A program made the translations under genes and the position numbers. The notes beneath the pieces were generated by a model, which was not told where the DNA came from, made no database searches, and worked only from the letters and a program-made list of their open reading frames with translations. Shown here piece after piece: positions 15,211 through 23,168 of a stretch of 35,444 nt of DNA. The stretch covers positions 1 to 35,444 of the forward strand of contig SFFV01000019.1 of the NCBI GenBank assembly GCA_004557735.1, in the 5' to 3' direction. The stretch comes from Clostridiales bacterium. Lineage in GTDB: Bacteria; Bacillota; Clostridia; Oscillospirales; Oscillospiraceae. How positions within the stretch are numbered: position 1 is the stretch's first letter; every line of letters starts with the position of its first letter.

Positions 15211-16661
15211 GCGTTTTCGCCGTCCTTTCTCGTTTTGCCGACGATCGGGAACGACGCGCCGCCGCTCTTTGTGAGCTGCTCCTGCGGCACGCCGAGCTCA
15301 CGCGAGAGGATCTCCAGCACGCGCGGCGAGCAGAAGCCCGCCTGACAGCGGCCCATACCGGCGCGGGTGCGGCGCTTCACGCCGTCCAGACTGCGCGCGC
15401 CGGGGACGCGGTGGATGGCGTCGACGATCTCGCCCTCGGTCACCTGCTCGCAGCGGCAGATGATGCTGCCGTAGAGCGGGTGCTCCGCGACAAACGCGGC
15501 GCGCTCTTCCACGGTCATCTCGTTCGGGCGATAGACCTCCGGGCGGGTGGAATCGTATTTTTTATTTACCGGAGCGGATACGAGATACGCCGCGCTCTCG
15601 GCAAGGAACGCGCCGATGGCGGGCGCGGCGGACAGGCCGGGCGACTCGATGCCGACGGCATTCAAAAAGCCCGGCGCGCCCTCGGCCTCGCCGATGATGA
15701 AGTCGTGCTCCTCGCGCTCGACGTGGGCGCGCAGGCCGGCAAAGCTCGTGATCGTGCGGTTGCCGGGGAGCGTGGGGACGCTCTTCCGGGCCTTCTGCAT
15801 GACGCTCTCGAGCCCCGCGGCGGTCGTGTTCGTCGCTTCGGGGTCTTGCACATCCACGGCGGTCGGGCCCATGAGGAGATTGCCGTGAACGGTCGGCGTT
15901 ACGAGAACGCCCTTGCCCATTTTCGTGGGAAGCTGGAACACAGTGCGCGAGAGCATATGGCCGACCTTCTTATCGAGCAGCATATATTCGCCCTTGCGCG
16001 GCGTGACCGTGAGCTTCTTTTCGGAGACCATGTTGTTGAGCTCGGCGCTGTGGAGTCCCGCAGCGTTGACGACGACCGGAGCCTCAAAGCTCCCTCTCGC
16101 CGTTTCGAGCGTCCACAGCTCGCCCTCGCGGGCGATGCGCTCCACGCGGGCATCAAAGAAAAACTCCACGCCGTTGCGCGCGGCGTTTTCCGCCATGGCG
16201 CAGGTGAGCTCAAACGGGCAGACGATGCCGCTTGTGGGCGCGTAGAGCGCCGCGACGGCCTCGGGCGATACGTTCGGCTCCAGCTCGTGCAGCTCACCGC
16301 GCTCCACGATGCGCAGACCGTGTACGCCGTTTTTCACGCCGCGGAGCAAAAGCTCTTCGAGCCCCGGTCGGTCGGCCTCGTCAAAGCAGAGCACGAGCGC
16401 GCCGCAGCGCCGGAACGGGACTTGCAGCCGCTCGCAGAGCTTCGGCATCGCATGGCTTCCTTCCACGTTGAACCGCGCCATGAGCGAGCCGGGGCGGGCG
16501 TCAAAGCCCGCGTGGACAATGGCGGAGTTTGCCTTGGACGTGCCGGTGCAAACATCCTCGCCCGCCTCGATCACGGCGGCGCGCAGCGAGTATTTGCCCA
16601 GCTCCATCGCCGTGGCGCAGCCGACAACGCCGGCGCCCACGACAAGGACATCGTATTGCAT
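15207..16661 (-). CDS. FAD-dependent oxidoreductase with C-terminal BFD-like [2Fe-2S] domain (GlpA-like)
   Basis: 484 residues. An N-terminal DAO/GlpA fold starts with VVGAGVVGCATAMEL (GxGxxG at 8-13) and continues with TSKANSAIVHAGFD and ITSFAGLRAHV, typical of GlpA/LhgO-type flavoproteins. The last 90 residues are a BFD-like domain with cysteines in ICRCEQ and GRCQAGFC, which bind a [2Fe-2S] cluster. The substrate is probably a small 2-hydroxy compound; glycerol-3-phosphate is the common annotation, but no glpK or glpF lies nearby. GAGAGGGAAAGG precedes the ATG. It is the first gene of the three-gene redox unit. Confidence 0.88.
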   Translation of the reverse strand: MQYDVLVVGAGVVGCATAMELGKYSLRAAVIEAGEDVCTGTSKANSAIVHAGFDARPGSLMARFNVEGSHAMPKLCERLQVPFRRCGALVLCFDEADRPGLEELLLRGVKNGVHGLRIVERGELHELEPNVSPEAVAALYAPTSGIVCPFELTCAMAENAARNGVEFFFDARVERIAREGELWTLETARGSFEAPVVVNAAGLHSAELNNMVSEKKLTVTPRKGEYMLLDKKVGHMLSRTVFQLPTKMGKGVLVTPTVHGNLLMGPTAVDVQDPEATNTTAAGLESVMQKARKSVPTLPGNRTITSFAGLRAHVEREEHDFIIGEAEGAPGFLNAVGIESPGLSAAPAIGAFLAESAAYLVSAPVNKKYDSTRPEVYRPNEMTVEERAAFVAEHPLYGSIICRCEQVTEGEIVDAIHRVPGARSLDGVKRRTRAGMGRCQAGFCSPRVLEILSRELGVPQEQLTKSGGASFPIVGKTRKDGENA

Positions 16662-16680
16662 AGCCTTTCCCTCTCTTTAT

Positions 16681-16718
16681 CGCCCGGCGCACGGCTCGTG
16701 CACCGGGCGGTTTTTTTT
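16681..16718 (+). terminator. Plus-strand intrinsic terminator inside the minus-strand operon
   Basis: Stem CGCCCGG-c-GCAC (16681-16692) with GTGC-a-CCGGGCG (16698-16709), 5-nt loop, then G and eight T (16711-16718). Its direction is plus, yet both neighbours (rluD and the GlpA-like gene) are on the minus strand and the rluD stop lies in the T-tract. Confidence 0.75.
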
Positions 16719-17637
16719 ATTGGTTATCCAGCGGCGGGCCGAGCCGCGCGAGCACGGCCGTGAAATATTCCGGCAGCGGCGACGCAAGCTCCATGGGCTC
16801 TCCGGTGCGCGGGTGGATAAATTTGAGCGTCCGCGCGTGGAGACACTGCCCCTCCAGACCCTTTTCCGGCTTTCCCGCGCCGTAGACCATGTCGCCGAGC
16901 AGCGGGTGGCCGATGTGCGCCATGTGGACGCGGATCTGGTGGGTGCGCCCGGTCTCGAGCTTGCAGCGGATGTGCGTAAATCCGGCGTACCGCTCGATGA
17001 CCTCCCAGTGCGTCACGGCATGGCGCGAGTTTTTCTCCGTGACGGTCATGCGCTTCCGATCGGCCGGATGGCGGCCGATGGGCGCGTTCACGGTGCCGGA
17101 ATCGGCGCGGAAGCCGCCGTGAACAACGGCCTCGTAGACGCGGGAAAGGCTCCGGTCTGCGAGCTGCGCCGAGAGCGACTGATGGGCGAAATCGTTTTTC
17201 GCCACGATCAAAAGACCGCTCGTGTCGCGGTCGATGCGGTGGACGATGCCGGGGCGCATCTCCCCGCCGATGCCGGAGAGCGAATCGCCGCAGTGGTGCA
17301 GCAGGGCGTTCACGAGCGTCCCGTCCGGGTGGCCGGGCGCGGGGTGCACAACGAGCCCGCGCGGCTTGTTCACAACGAGGAGATCGGCGTCCTCATAGAC
17401 GACGTCGAGCGGGATATCCTGCGCCGCGGCGCTCGCCGGAACGGGCGTGTCGTCCTCGGCGATGAGAAACACGTCCCCTGCACGGGCAAGCTCGCTTTTT
17501 TTGACGGTTTGCCCTTCCCGTGTCACCTGCCCGGCGGCGATGAGCCGCGCGGCGGCGGAGCGGGTGTAGCCCGAACGCGCAAGGAGAGCGTCGATCCTCT
17601 CGCCGCTCTCCTGCGCCTGTACGGTTGTGATTTTCAT
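16717..17637 (-). CDS. RluD-family 23S rRNA pseudouridine synthase
   Basis: 306 residues. An N-terminal S4 RNA-binding domain (about 13-60, RIDALLARSGYTRSAAARLI) is followed by the RluA-family catalytic domain with HRIDRDTSG (133-141), where D136 is the catalytic aspartate, and the GRTHQIRVHM motif. It makes pseudouridine in rRNA. The ATG overlaps the lspA stop (ATGA); the lspA-rluD pair is a common order in Firmicutes. Whether it is RluD itself or the Firmicutes YlyB paralogue cannot be decided by eye; the lspA neighbourhood favours the YlyB type. Confidence 0.93.
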   Translation of the reverse strand: MKITTVQAQESGERIDALLARSGYTRSAAARLIAAGQVTREGQTVKKSELARAGDVFLIAEDDTPVPASAAAQDIPLDVVYEDADLLVVNKPRGLVVHPAPGHPDGTLVNALLHHCGDSLSGIGGEMRPGIVHRIDRDTSGLLIVAKNDFAHQSLSAQLADRSLSRVYEAVVHGGFRADSGTVNAPIGRHPADRKRMTVTEKNSRHAVTHWEVIERYAGFTHIRCKLETGRTHQIRVHMAHIGHPLLGDMVYGAGKPEKGLEGQCLHARTLKFIHPRTGEPMELASPLPEYFTAVLARLGPPLDNQ

Positions 17638-18704
17638 TTGAACTCCGCGAGAATGGAGTCGAGATCAAACTCTTCCGGCGGGGCGGCCTTCGGCGCTTCC
17701 TTCGCGGGGGCCGGGGCGGCCTTCGGCGTCTCCCTTACGGGAGCCGGGGCCGGGGGAGCTTTCGGCGCGGCAGGTCTCGCGCTTGCCGCCGGGCGCGCCA
17801 CGGTACGCACCGTGGCCTCGTTCTGCGCGGCGAGGTCGGCGCGGCTCACAGCCGCAGAGGGCGCAGCCGCTGCGCGGCGGACCGGCTCGGCGGCGCGCTG
17901 CGGCGCGGCGGTACGCTGTGTCTCCGCGGCTCGCTGTACCGGGACGGCGGGACGTGCCGCCGGACGGACCGGTACGGGGATGCTGTTTTCGTCAATGACG
18001 CGCTTTGCGCGCGGCTGCGCTGCCGGAACGCCGTTTCCGGCGGCGCGCTGACGCGCCGGGGAGGGCGCGGCAGTGCCGCGGGCGGACGGAGCGGCCGCCG
18101 CGGGCGCGGAAGCACGCGGCGCGGTGCGGCGCACCGGCACTTCCTCCGCAGCCGTGCGCGGAGCGCGGCGGGGAGCCGGTTCCTCGTCATACGCGCGGCG
18201 GCGGGAAGCGCGCGCGGGCGCTTCTTCGTAATCGTCATACTCGTCCGCGCGGCGGAGCCCGCCGGTCAAAATCGCTACGGCGAAGAGAATGCCGCCGACG
18301 AGCACGAGCACGTCCGCCAGATTGAAGATGGCGAACTTCACAAACTCAAACTCGAAGATGTCCGGCACATAGCCGTAGATCGCGCGGTCAATGCCGTTGC
18401 CGAGCAGACCCGCAAGCAGCAGCGCGCCGGAGAGCTTGATGAAACCGGTGCGGAAATAGCCCTTGAGGAAGGCGAACACCATGAGCGCGGTGAACGCGAT
18501 GAGCAAAATGAGCAAAATCCAGCGCAGCGCGCCGAAGCCGGACATCACGCCGAATACGGCGCCGAAGTTTTTGATGTACGTAATATGGAGAACGCCGGGG
18601 ATCAATGACCGGATGCCGGTGTTCAGCGCAACGTTGGAAACCGTCCAGAACTTGAGGAACTGATCGACCAGCAGAGCAAGAAGCCCGATGATACCGTAAA
18701 CCAT
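17634..18704 (-). CDS. lspA: Lipoprotein signal peptidase LspA with long disordered C-terminal tail
   Basis: 356 residues, about twice the usual 150-170. Residues 1-150 are a normal four-helix LspA that cleaves lipoprotein signal peptides in the membrane. The catalytic aspartates are D106 in GNGID and D131 in FNLAD; NFGAVFG matches the N-x-GAAF motif. Residues 151-356 are a low-complexity Ala/Pro/Arg-rich tail that ends in a sharply different acidic motif, EEFDLDSILAEFK. The tail is encoded by the GC-rich stretch 17640-18255 without frameshift. AAAGGAGA precedes the ATG. It follows ileS and is coupled to rluD. The tail's function is unknown; the ordered last 12 residues suggest a docking peptide. 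Confidence 0.92.
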   Translation of the reverse strand: MVYGIIGLLALLVDQFLKFWTVSNVALNTGIRSLIPGVLHITYIKNFGAVFGVMSGFGALRWILLILLIAFTALMVFAFLKGYFRTGFIKLSGALLLAGLLGNGIDRAIYGYVPDIFEFEFVKFAIFNLADVLVLVGGILFAVAILTGGLRRADEYDDYEEAPARASRRRAYDEEPAPRRAPRTAAEEVPVRRTAPRASAPAAAAPSARGTAAPSPARQRAAGNGVPAAQPRAKRVIDENSIPVPVRPAARPAVPVQRAAETQRTAAPQRAAEPVRRAAAAPSAAVSRADLAAQNEATVRTVARPAASARPAAPKAPPAPAPVRETPKAAPAPAKEAPKAAPPEEFDLDSILAEFK

Positions 18705-18750
18705 GAATCAAATTCTCCTTTCTCTATGGGGAGTAAGAACAGAAAGAAAT

Positions 18751-18850
18751 GCCTCGCAAGAGTTTGCGCCCGCAGGCGCGAATAAAATTTGGATCATTTT
18801 CCCCGGCGACATGTGCGTCGGGGACTTCTCGGCTCGCAAACGTGCGAGGC
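18751..18850. repeat. Palindromic intergenic element with a related copy at 34581-34606
   Basis: The left end GCCTCGCAAGAGTTTGCGC (from 18751) and the right end 18830-18850, read in reverse as GCCTCGCACGTTTGCGAGCCG, form terminal inverted repeats of about 20 bp. Between them lies a hairpin, CCCCGgCG / CGtCGGGG at 18801-18823. The element fills most of the ileS-lspA gap, ending one base from the ileS stop codon. A copy of the left end, inverted, lies at 34581-34606. Confidence 0.6.
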
Positions 18851-18851
18851 G

Positions 18852-21635
18852 TCAGCCTACAACGCCGGCGCAGCGCGCGCAGAGCGTCGGATGCTTTTCG
18901 CTCGTTCCGACGGTCGCGGAGCGCGTCCAGCAGCGCGCGCAGCGCGGCAGGGCGCTCGGCTCGACGTGAACGGTAAGCCCGTCGAAGTTCTCGCCGCGGA
19001 CGCCCTCTCCGGCGCCGTGGACGATCTTCAGCTCGGACACGATGCAAAGCGGCGCAAGATCTTCGCCCTCCAGCTCCGCGAACGGGCCCTCGGCGGCCTC
19101 GGACACATACAGCGTCACGCGCGCGTCCAGCGGCTTGCCGATGAGCTTTTCCGCGCGGGCAAGCTCGAGCGCCTTGTTCACGTCGGCGCGCACACGCATG
19201 ACCTTGCTCCAGTGCGCTTCCTCGCTCTCGGAGAGACGGAGCGCGGCGTTCGCCTCCGGCATGTCGTTGAGCGCTACGGCGCGCGCGTCCTCGTCCTCGC
19301 CGTGCGGCATGGCGAGCCAGATCTCGTCGGCGGTGAAGCAGAGCACCGGCGCGAGCAGGCGGGTCATCGCGTCGAGCACCCGGTAGATCGCGGTCTGGGC
19401 GCTGCGGCGGGAGAGACTCTCGCGGCTGTCGCAGTAGAGGCGGTCCTTGATGACGTCGAGATAGAAGTTCGACATTTCCACCACGCAGAAGTTGTGGATG
19501 GCGTAGGTGGCGGTGTGGAACTCGTAGTTGTCGTAAGCGGTGCGGACGCGCCCGATGAGATCCTGCAGACGGCTGACGGCCCACTTGTCGAGCGGGAGCA
19601 TGTCCGCGAAGGCGACGCTTTCGGCGGGGTCGAACCCGTCCAGGTTGCCGAGAATGTAGCGCGCGGTGTTGCGGATCTTGAGGTATTTGTCGGAGAGCTG
19701 CTTGAAGATGTTGTCCGAGCAGCGCATATCCTGCGTATAGTCGGCGCTCGCCGCCCAGAGGCGGATGATGTCCGCACCGTACTTGGGAATGATATCGCCC
19801 GGGGCGATGCCGTTGCCGAGAGACTTGTGCATGACGCGGCCCTCGCCGTCCACGGTCCAGCCGTGGGTGAGCACCTCGCGGTAGGGCGCGCCGCCGCGCA
19901 CCGCAACGCCGGTCAGCAGCGACGACTGGAACCAGCCGCGGTACTGATCGCCGCCCTCAAGGTAAACGTCCGCCGGCCATACGCCGGGGGCGTCGAGCAG
20001 CATGGAGGCAATGTGGGTGCTGCCGGAATCAAACCAGCCGTCGAGCGTGTCGGTCTCCTTGGTGAAGCCGGTGCTGCCGCCGCAGTGCGGGCAGACGAAG
20101 CCGTCCGGGAGGAGATCTTTTGCCTCGGCGTCAAACCAGATGTTCGAGCCGTGCTCGCCGAAGAGGCGGGAGACCTTCTCAATGGTCTCCGGCGTGCAGA
20201 CGGGCTTGCCGCAGTCGGCGCAGTAGAACACCGGGATGGGCAGACCCCAGCGGCGCTGGCGGGAGATGCACCAGTCGGCGCGCTCGCGGATCATGGAGAG
20301 CATGCGGTCGTGGCCCCAGCCGGGATGCCAGACGACCTTGTCCGCGGCGGCGCAGGCGTCGTCCTTGAACGTATCGACCGAGCAGAACCACTGCGGCGTG
20401 GCGCGGAAGATGATGGGCTTGTGGCAGCGCCAGCAGTGCGGGTAGCTGTGGACGATGTCCTCGCTCGCGAAGAGCATGCCGCTCTCGCGCATATCCTCAA
20501 GAATGACCGGGTTGGATTCCTCGGTCTTCATGCCGGCGTATTTGCCGGCGTAATCGGTGTGGCGGCCCTGGTCGTCCACGGGGACGATCATGTCCATGCC
20601 GTAGCGGCGGCAGGTCTGATAGTCGTCCGCGCCGAAGCCGGGCGCGGTGTGGACGCAGCCCGTGCCGGAGTCCATGGTGACATACTCGGCGTTGAGCAGA
20701 CGGGACGTCTTCGGCAGGAACGGGTGATCGGCGAGCATGTTCTCAAAGAACGAGCCGGGGTGCGTTTCGAGAATTTCGTACTTCCCGACGCCGCCGGCGC
20801 GCATGACCTTCTCCGCGAGCGCTTCCGCGACGATGTAGATCTCGCCGTTATCGGCCTTTACAAGCGCATAGCTCTCTCTCGGATGCAGGCTGATGCCGAG
20901 GTTGCCCGGCAGCGTCCAGATCGTCGTTGTCCAGATGAGGAAATAGAGCTTGCTGTGGTCGACGTGGGAGAGCTTTCCGAGATCGTCATGCATCGGGAAC
21001 TTGACGTACACCGTGGTGCAGGGATCGTCCTGATACTCGATCTCCGCCTCGGCGAGAGCGGTCTCGTCGTTCGGGCACCAGTACACGGGCTTGAGACCCT
21101 TGTAGATGTAGCCCTTCTCGTACATCTTCCCGAACACCTTGACCTCTTCGGCCTCAAACTTCGGGTCCATGGTGAGATACGGATGATCCCAGTCGCCCAG
21201 CACGCCGAGGCGCTGGAAGCCCTCGCGCTGGATGCCGACGTACTTTTCGGCGTAGCGGTGGCAGGCGGAGCGGAACTCGCTCACGCTCATGGCCTTGCGG
21301 TTGAGCCGCTGCTCCTTGATGATGGCGGACTCGATGGGCATGCCGTGGTTGTCCCAGCCGGGTGTATAGGGGACCTGATAGCCGGTCATGGATTTATAGC
21401 GGCAGATGAAGTCCTTCAGGCACTTGTTCAGCGCGTGGCCCATGTGCAGATTGCCGTTCGAGAACGGAGGGCCGTCGTGCAGGATGAAGAGGGGCTTGCC
21501 CTCGTTGCGGCGGAGGGTCTCATGGTAAAGATCCATGTCGTACCAGGATTTGAGCATGCCCGGCTCACGCGCGGGCAGGCCGGCACGCATGGGAAAAGCG
21601 GTTTTCGGCAGATTTACGGTGGCGTTGTAGTCCAT
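18852..21635 (-). CDS. ileS: Isoleucyl-tRNA synthetase
   Basis: 927 residues, the usual bacterial size. The HIGH motif is HMGH (64-67) in SNGNLHMGH. The editing domain follows (TTTIWTLPGNLGIS), then DGWFDSGSTH. The KMSKS loop reads VMHKS in GRVMHKSLGN, a variant I know from other Clostridia. The C-terminal zinc finger is CARCW with CARCAGVV. The enzyme charges tRNA-Ile and edits valine. The gene lies between divIVA and lspA, as often in Firmicutes. Only a weak GGAGAG ribosome site, about 12 bases away, precedes the ATG. I looked for a T-box leader in the 75-base gap to divIVA and found none. Confidence 0.96.
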   Translation of the reverse strand: MDYNATVNLPKTAFPMRAGLPAREPGMLKSWYDMDLYHETLRRNEGKPLFILHDGPPFSNGNLHMGHALNKCLKDFICRYKSMTGYQVPYTPGWDNHGMPIESAIIKEQRLNRKAMSVSEFRSACHRYAEKYVGIQREGFQRLGVLGDWDHPYLTMDPKFEAEEVKVFGKMYEKGYIYKGLKPVYWCPNDETALAEAEIEYQDDPCTTVYVKFPMHDDLGKLSHVDHSKLYFLIWTTTIWTLPGNLGISLHPRESYALVKADNGEIYIVAEALAEKVMRAGGVGKYEILETHPGSFFENMLADHPFLPKTSRLLNAEYVTMDSGTGCVHTAPGFGADDYQTCRRYGMDMIVPVDDQGRHTDYAGKYAGMKTEESNPVILEDMRESGMLFASEDIVHSYPHCWRCHKPIIFRATPQWFCSVDTFKDDACAAADKVVWHPGWGHDRMLSMIRERADWCISRQRRWGLPIPVFYCADCGKPVCTPETIEKVSRLFGEHGSNIWFDAEAKDLLPDGFVCPHCGGSTGFTKETDTLDGWFDSGSTHIASMLLDAPGVWPADVYLEGGDQYRGWFQSSLLTGVAVRGGAPYREVLTHGWTVDGEGRVMHKSLGNGIAPGDIIPKYGADIIRLWAASADYTQDMRCSDNIFKQLSDKYLKIRNTARYILGNLDGFDPAESVAFADMLPLDKWAVSRLQDLIGRVRTAYDNYEFHTATYAIHNFCVVEMSNFYLDVIKDRLYCDSRESLSRRSAQTAIYRVLDAMTRLLAPVLCFTADEIWLAMPHGEDEDARAVALNDMPEANAALRLSESEEAHWSKVMRVRADVNKALELARAEKLIGKPLDARVTLYVSEAAEGPFAELEGEDLAPLCIVSELKIVHGAGEGVRGENFDGLTVHVEPSALPRCARCWTRSATVGTSEKHPTLCARCAGVVG

Positions 21636-21661
21636 AGCTGTGCAATTCTCTCCATTCGCTG

Positions 21662-21700
21662 ACAGAGCGGGGCCGTCATAGCCCCGCCCTGTAGGTTTTT
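21662..21700 (+). terminator. Plus-strand hairpin with T-tract between divIVA and ileS
   Basis: Stem ACAG-a-GCGGGGC (21662-21673) with GCCCCGC-c-CTGT (21681-21692), 7-nt loop, then AGGTTTTT. Both flanking genes are on the minus strand, so the T-tract points against the operon, as at 16681-16718. Confidence 0.6.
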
Positions 21701-21710
21701 CTTTAAAAAA

Positions 21711-22454
21711 TCAGAAGCTGATCTTCGGCGCGTCCTCGTCGGGGGCGTCGGGGGTCTGGTAAACGGCGTTTTCAAACGCCTTTACATAGTCCTGCTCCTC
21801 TTCGGCGGCATCCGGGTAGAGAGGGGACTCTTCTTCAGCTTCCGGCTCGGCTTCGGACTCCTCGGCGGCGGGGAGGACTTCCTCCTCGACGGGCTCGGTC
21901 TCGACCTCTTCCGCGGGGGCGGCGATCGCCTTTTTCGCAGCGGGAGCGGGCGTTACGACCGCGCCGGTAAGATCGGCGTCGGCGAGAGTGGCGAGGAAGG
22001 TCTGCTCACGGTCGAGCAGCATGCGGACCTTCTGGATGTATTCCGCGGCGGCGGCGTGCGCCTTCTGGTAGCGCAGCTCCTCGGCCTTGCGCTTGGACTC
22101 GATCTCGCCGATGGTGCGGTCGGACTCGGCCTTGGCGGCGGCAACGATCTCGTCGGCTTCCTTCTGCGCCGAGGCGACGAGGGCTTCCGCCTTGGCGCGG
22201 GCGTCCTCTTCGATGTTCTTGGCGAGCTTCTGCGCGGAGACGAGCGCCATATTCATGGCCTCCTCCGAGCCCTGATACTCACGGATCTTGTCGGCAAGGT
22301 ATTTCATCTTCGCGTTGAGCGTGGCGATCTCCTTCTGGGAGGCGGCGGCGTCGTTGGCGAGCTCGTCGAGAAAATCATCGACCTCGTCCATGGCGTACCC
22401 GCCGATGCGGGCCTTCTCAAAACATTTTTCGCGGATGTCCTGGGCAGTGATCAT
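21711..22454 (-). CDS. divIVA: DivIVA family cell-division/polarity protein
   Basis: 247 residues. The N-terminal DivIVA domain has the membrane-contact residues in EKCFEKARIGGYAMDEVDDFLDEL-type sequence (here F12 and R16 within the first helix pair). A long coiled coil runs from about 35 to 150 with heptad-like KAEALVASAQKEADEI. The last 90 residues are acidic and low in complexity. DivIVA binds curved membrane at poles and septa. It sits directly after sepF, a conserved order. AAAGGAG precedes the ATG. Confidence 0.93.
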   Translation of the reverse strand: MITAQDIREKCFEKARIGGYAMDEVDDFLDELANDAAASQKEIATLNAKMKYLADKIREYQGSEEAMNMALVSAQKLAKNIEEDARAKAEALVASAQKEADEIVAAAKAESDRTIGEIESKRKAEELRYQKAHAAAAEYIQKVRMLLDREQTFLATLADADLTGAVVTPAPAAKKAIAAPAEEVETEPVEEEVLPAAEESEAEPEAEEESPLYPDAAEEEQDYVKAFENAVYQTPDAPDEDAPKISF

Positions 22455-22520
22455 ATCTTTCTACTCCTTTCCGGATTCTGCTTTCTATCCGTCAGCGCCG
22501 TACGGCGCGAAAACGCGGCA

Positions 22521-23168
22521 TCAAAAATATTTTTCCTTGGACGCAACGGCATCGCCGCTGTCGCCCATGAAGTCCATCCCGGCGGGGGTGATGATGTAAG
22601 TGCTGCCGGAGACCTTCTTGACCTTGCCGCCGAGCGCATAGGTAACGCCCGAGAGGAAGTCGAGCATCCGGCGGGTCAGCTCCTTGGGCGCGGTCTCCAG
22701 ATTGAGTACGATCGCGTTGCGCTCGGCAATGCGGTCGGCAATGTCCGCGGCCTGCTCAAACCGGTCGGGGTGTACGAGAAGCAGCTTCGGCTGCGCGCCG
22801 CCGTTCGGCTGGCGGGAGGGCGCGGCATAGCCCTGCTGGGCATAGGGGTCGGGCGCGTAGCCGGAGCGGGCGTAGGGGTCGGGCATGTAGCCCTGCGGCG
22901 CATAGCCCTGCGGGGCGTAGCCGTAGTCCTGCTGCGCGTAAGGGTCGGCGGCCGGCTGCTGGCGCGCGGCGCGCTGGTTGGAAAATACATACGGCCGGCG
23001 TGTCGGCTGAACGGGCTCGGCGCTGCGCGGCGCTTCCGCATAGGAAGCGTAGGAGCGCGCGTCCGCCGCGCGGCCAGGCGCGCGTACCGGCTCGGCGAGA
23101 TCTTCTTCGAGATAGTCCTCGTCGTCGTAGGGTTTCGTCAGTTTTTTCAGCTCATCCAATAGTCCCAT
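22521..23168 (-). CDS. sepF: Cell division protein SepF
   Basis: 215 residues from the ATG at 23168. This start is chosen because MGLLDELKKL is the conserved amphipathic membrane anchor and GGAGG lies about 10 bases upstream; an upstream ATG at 23267 would translate the out-of-frame end of yggS. The middle linker (about 80-135) carries imperfect YAPQGY / DPYA repeats. The C-terminal SepF domain (KLLLVHPDRFEQAADIAD, then NLETAPKELTRRMLDFLSGV) polymerises into rings that align FtsZ filaments. The gene overlaps the end of yggS by 17 bases. Confidence 0.94.
   Translation of the reverse strand: MGLLDELKKLTKPYDDEDYLEEDLAEPVRAPGRAADARSYASYAEAPRSAEPVQPTRRPYVFSNQRAARQQPAADPYAQQDYGYAPQGYAPQGYMPDPYARSGYAPDPYAQQGYAAPSRQPNGGAQPKLLLVHPDRFEQAADIADRIAERNAIVLNLETAPKELTRRMLDFLSGVTYALGGKVKKVSGSTYIITPAGMDFMGDSGDAVASKEKYF

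Noticed and set aside
18789..21662. 957-codon open frame on the plus strand across ileS
   Set aside because: It is an antisense shadow of isoleucyl-tRNA synthetase with no recognisable domain and no ribosome site.
21636..21710. T-box leader upstream of ileS
   Set aside because: The gap to divIVA is only 75 bases and has no T-box sequence; the hairpin there has its T-tract on the other strand.
22800..22935. CRISPR-like short repeats
   Set aside because: The repeats encode the YAPQGY/DPYA linker of SepF in frame and have no spacers.
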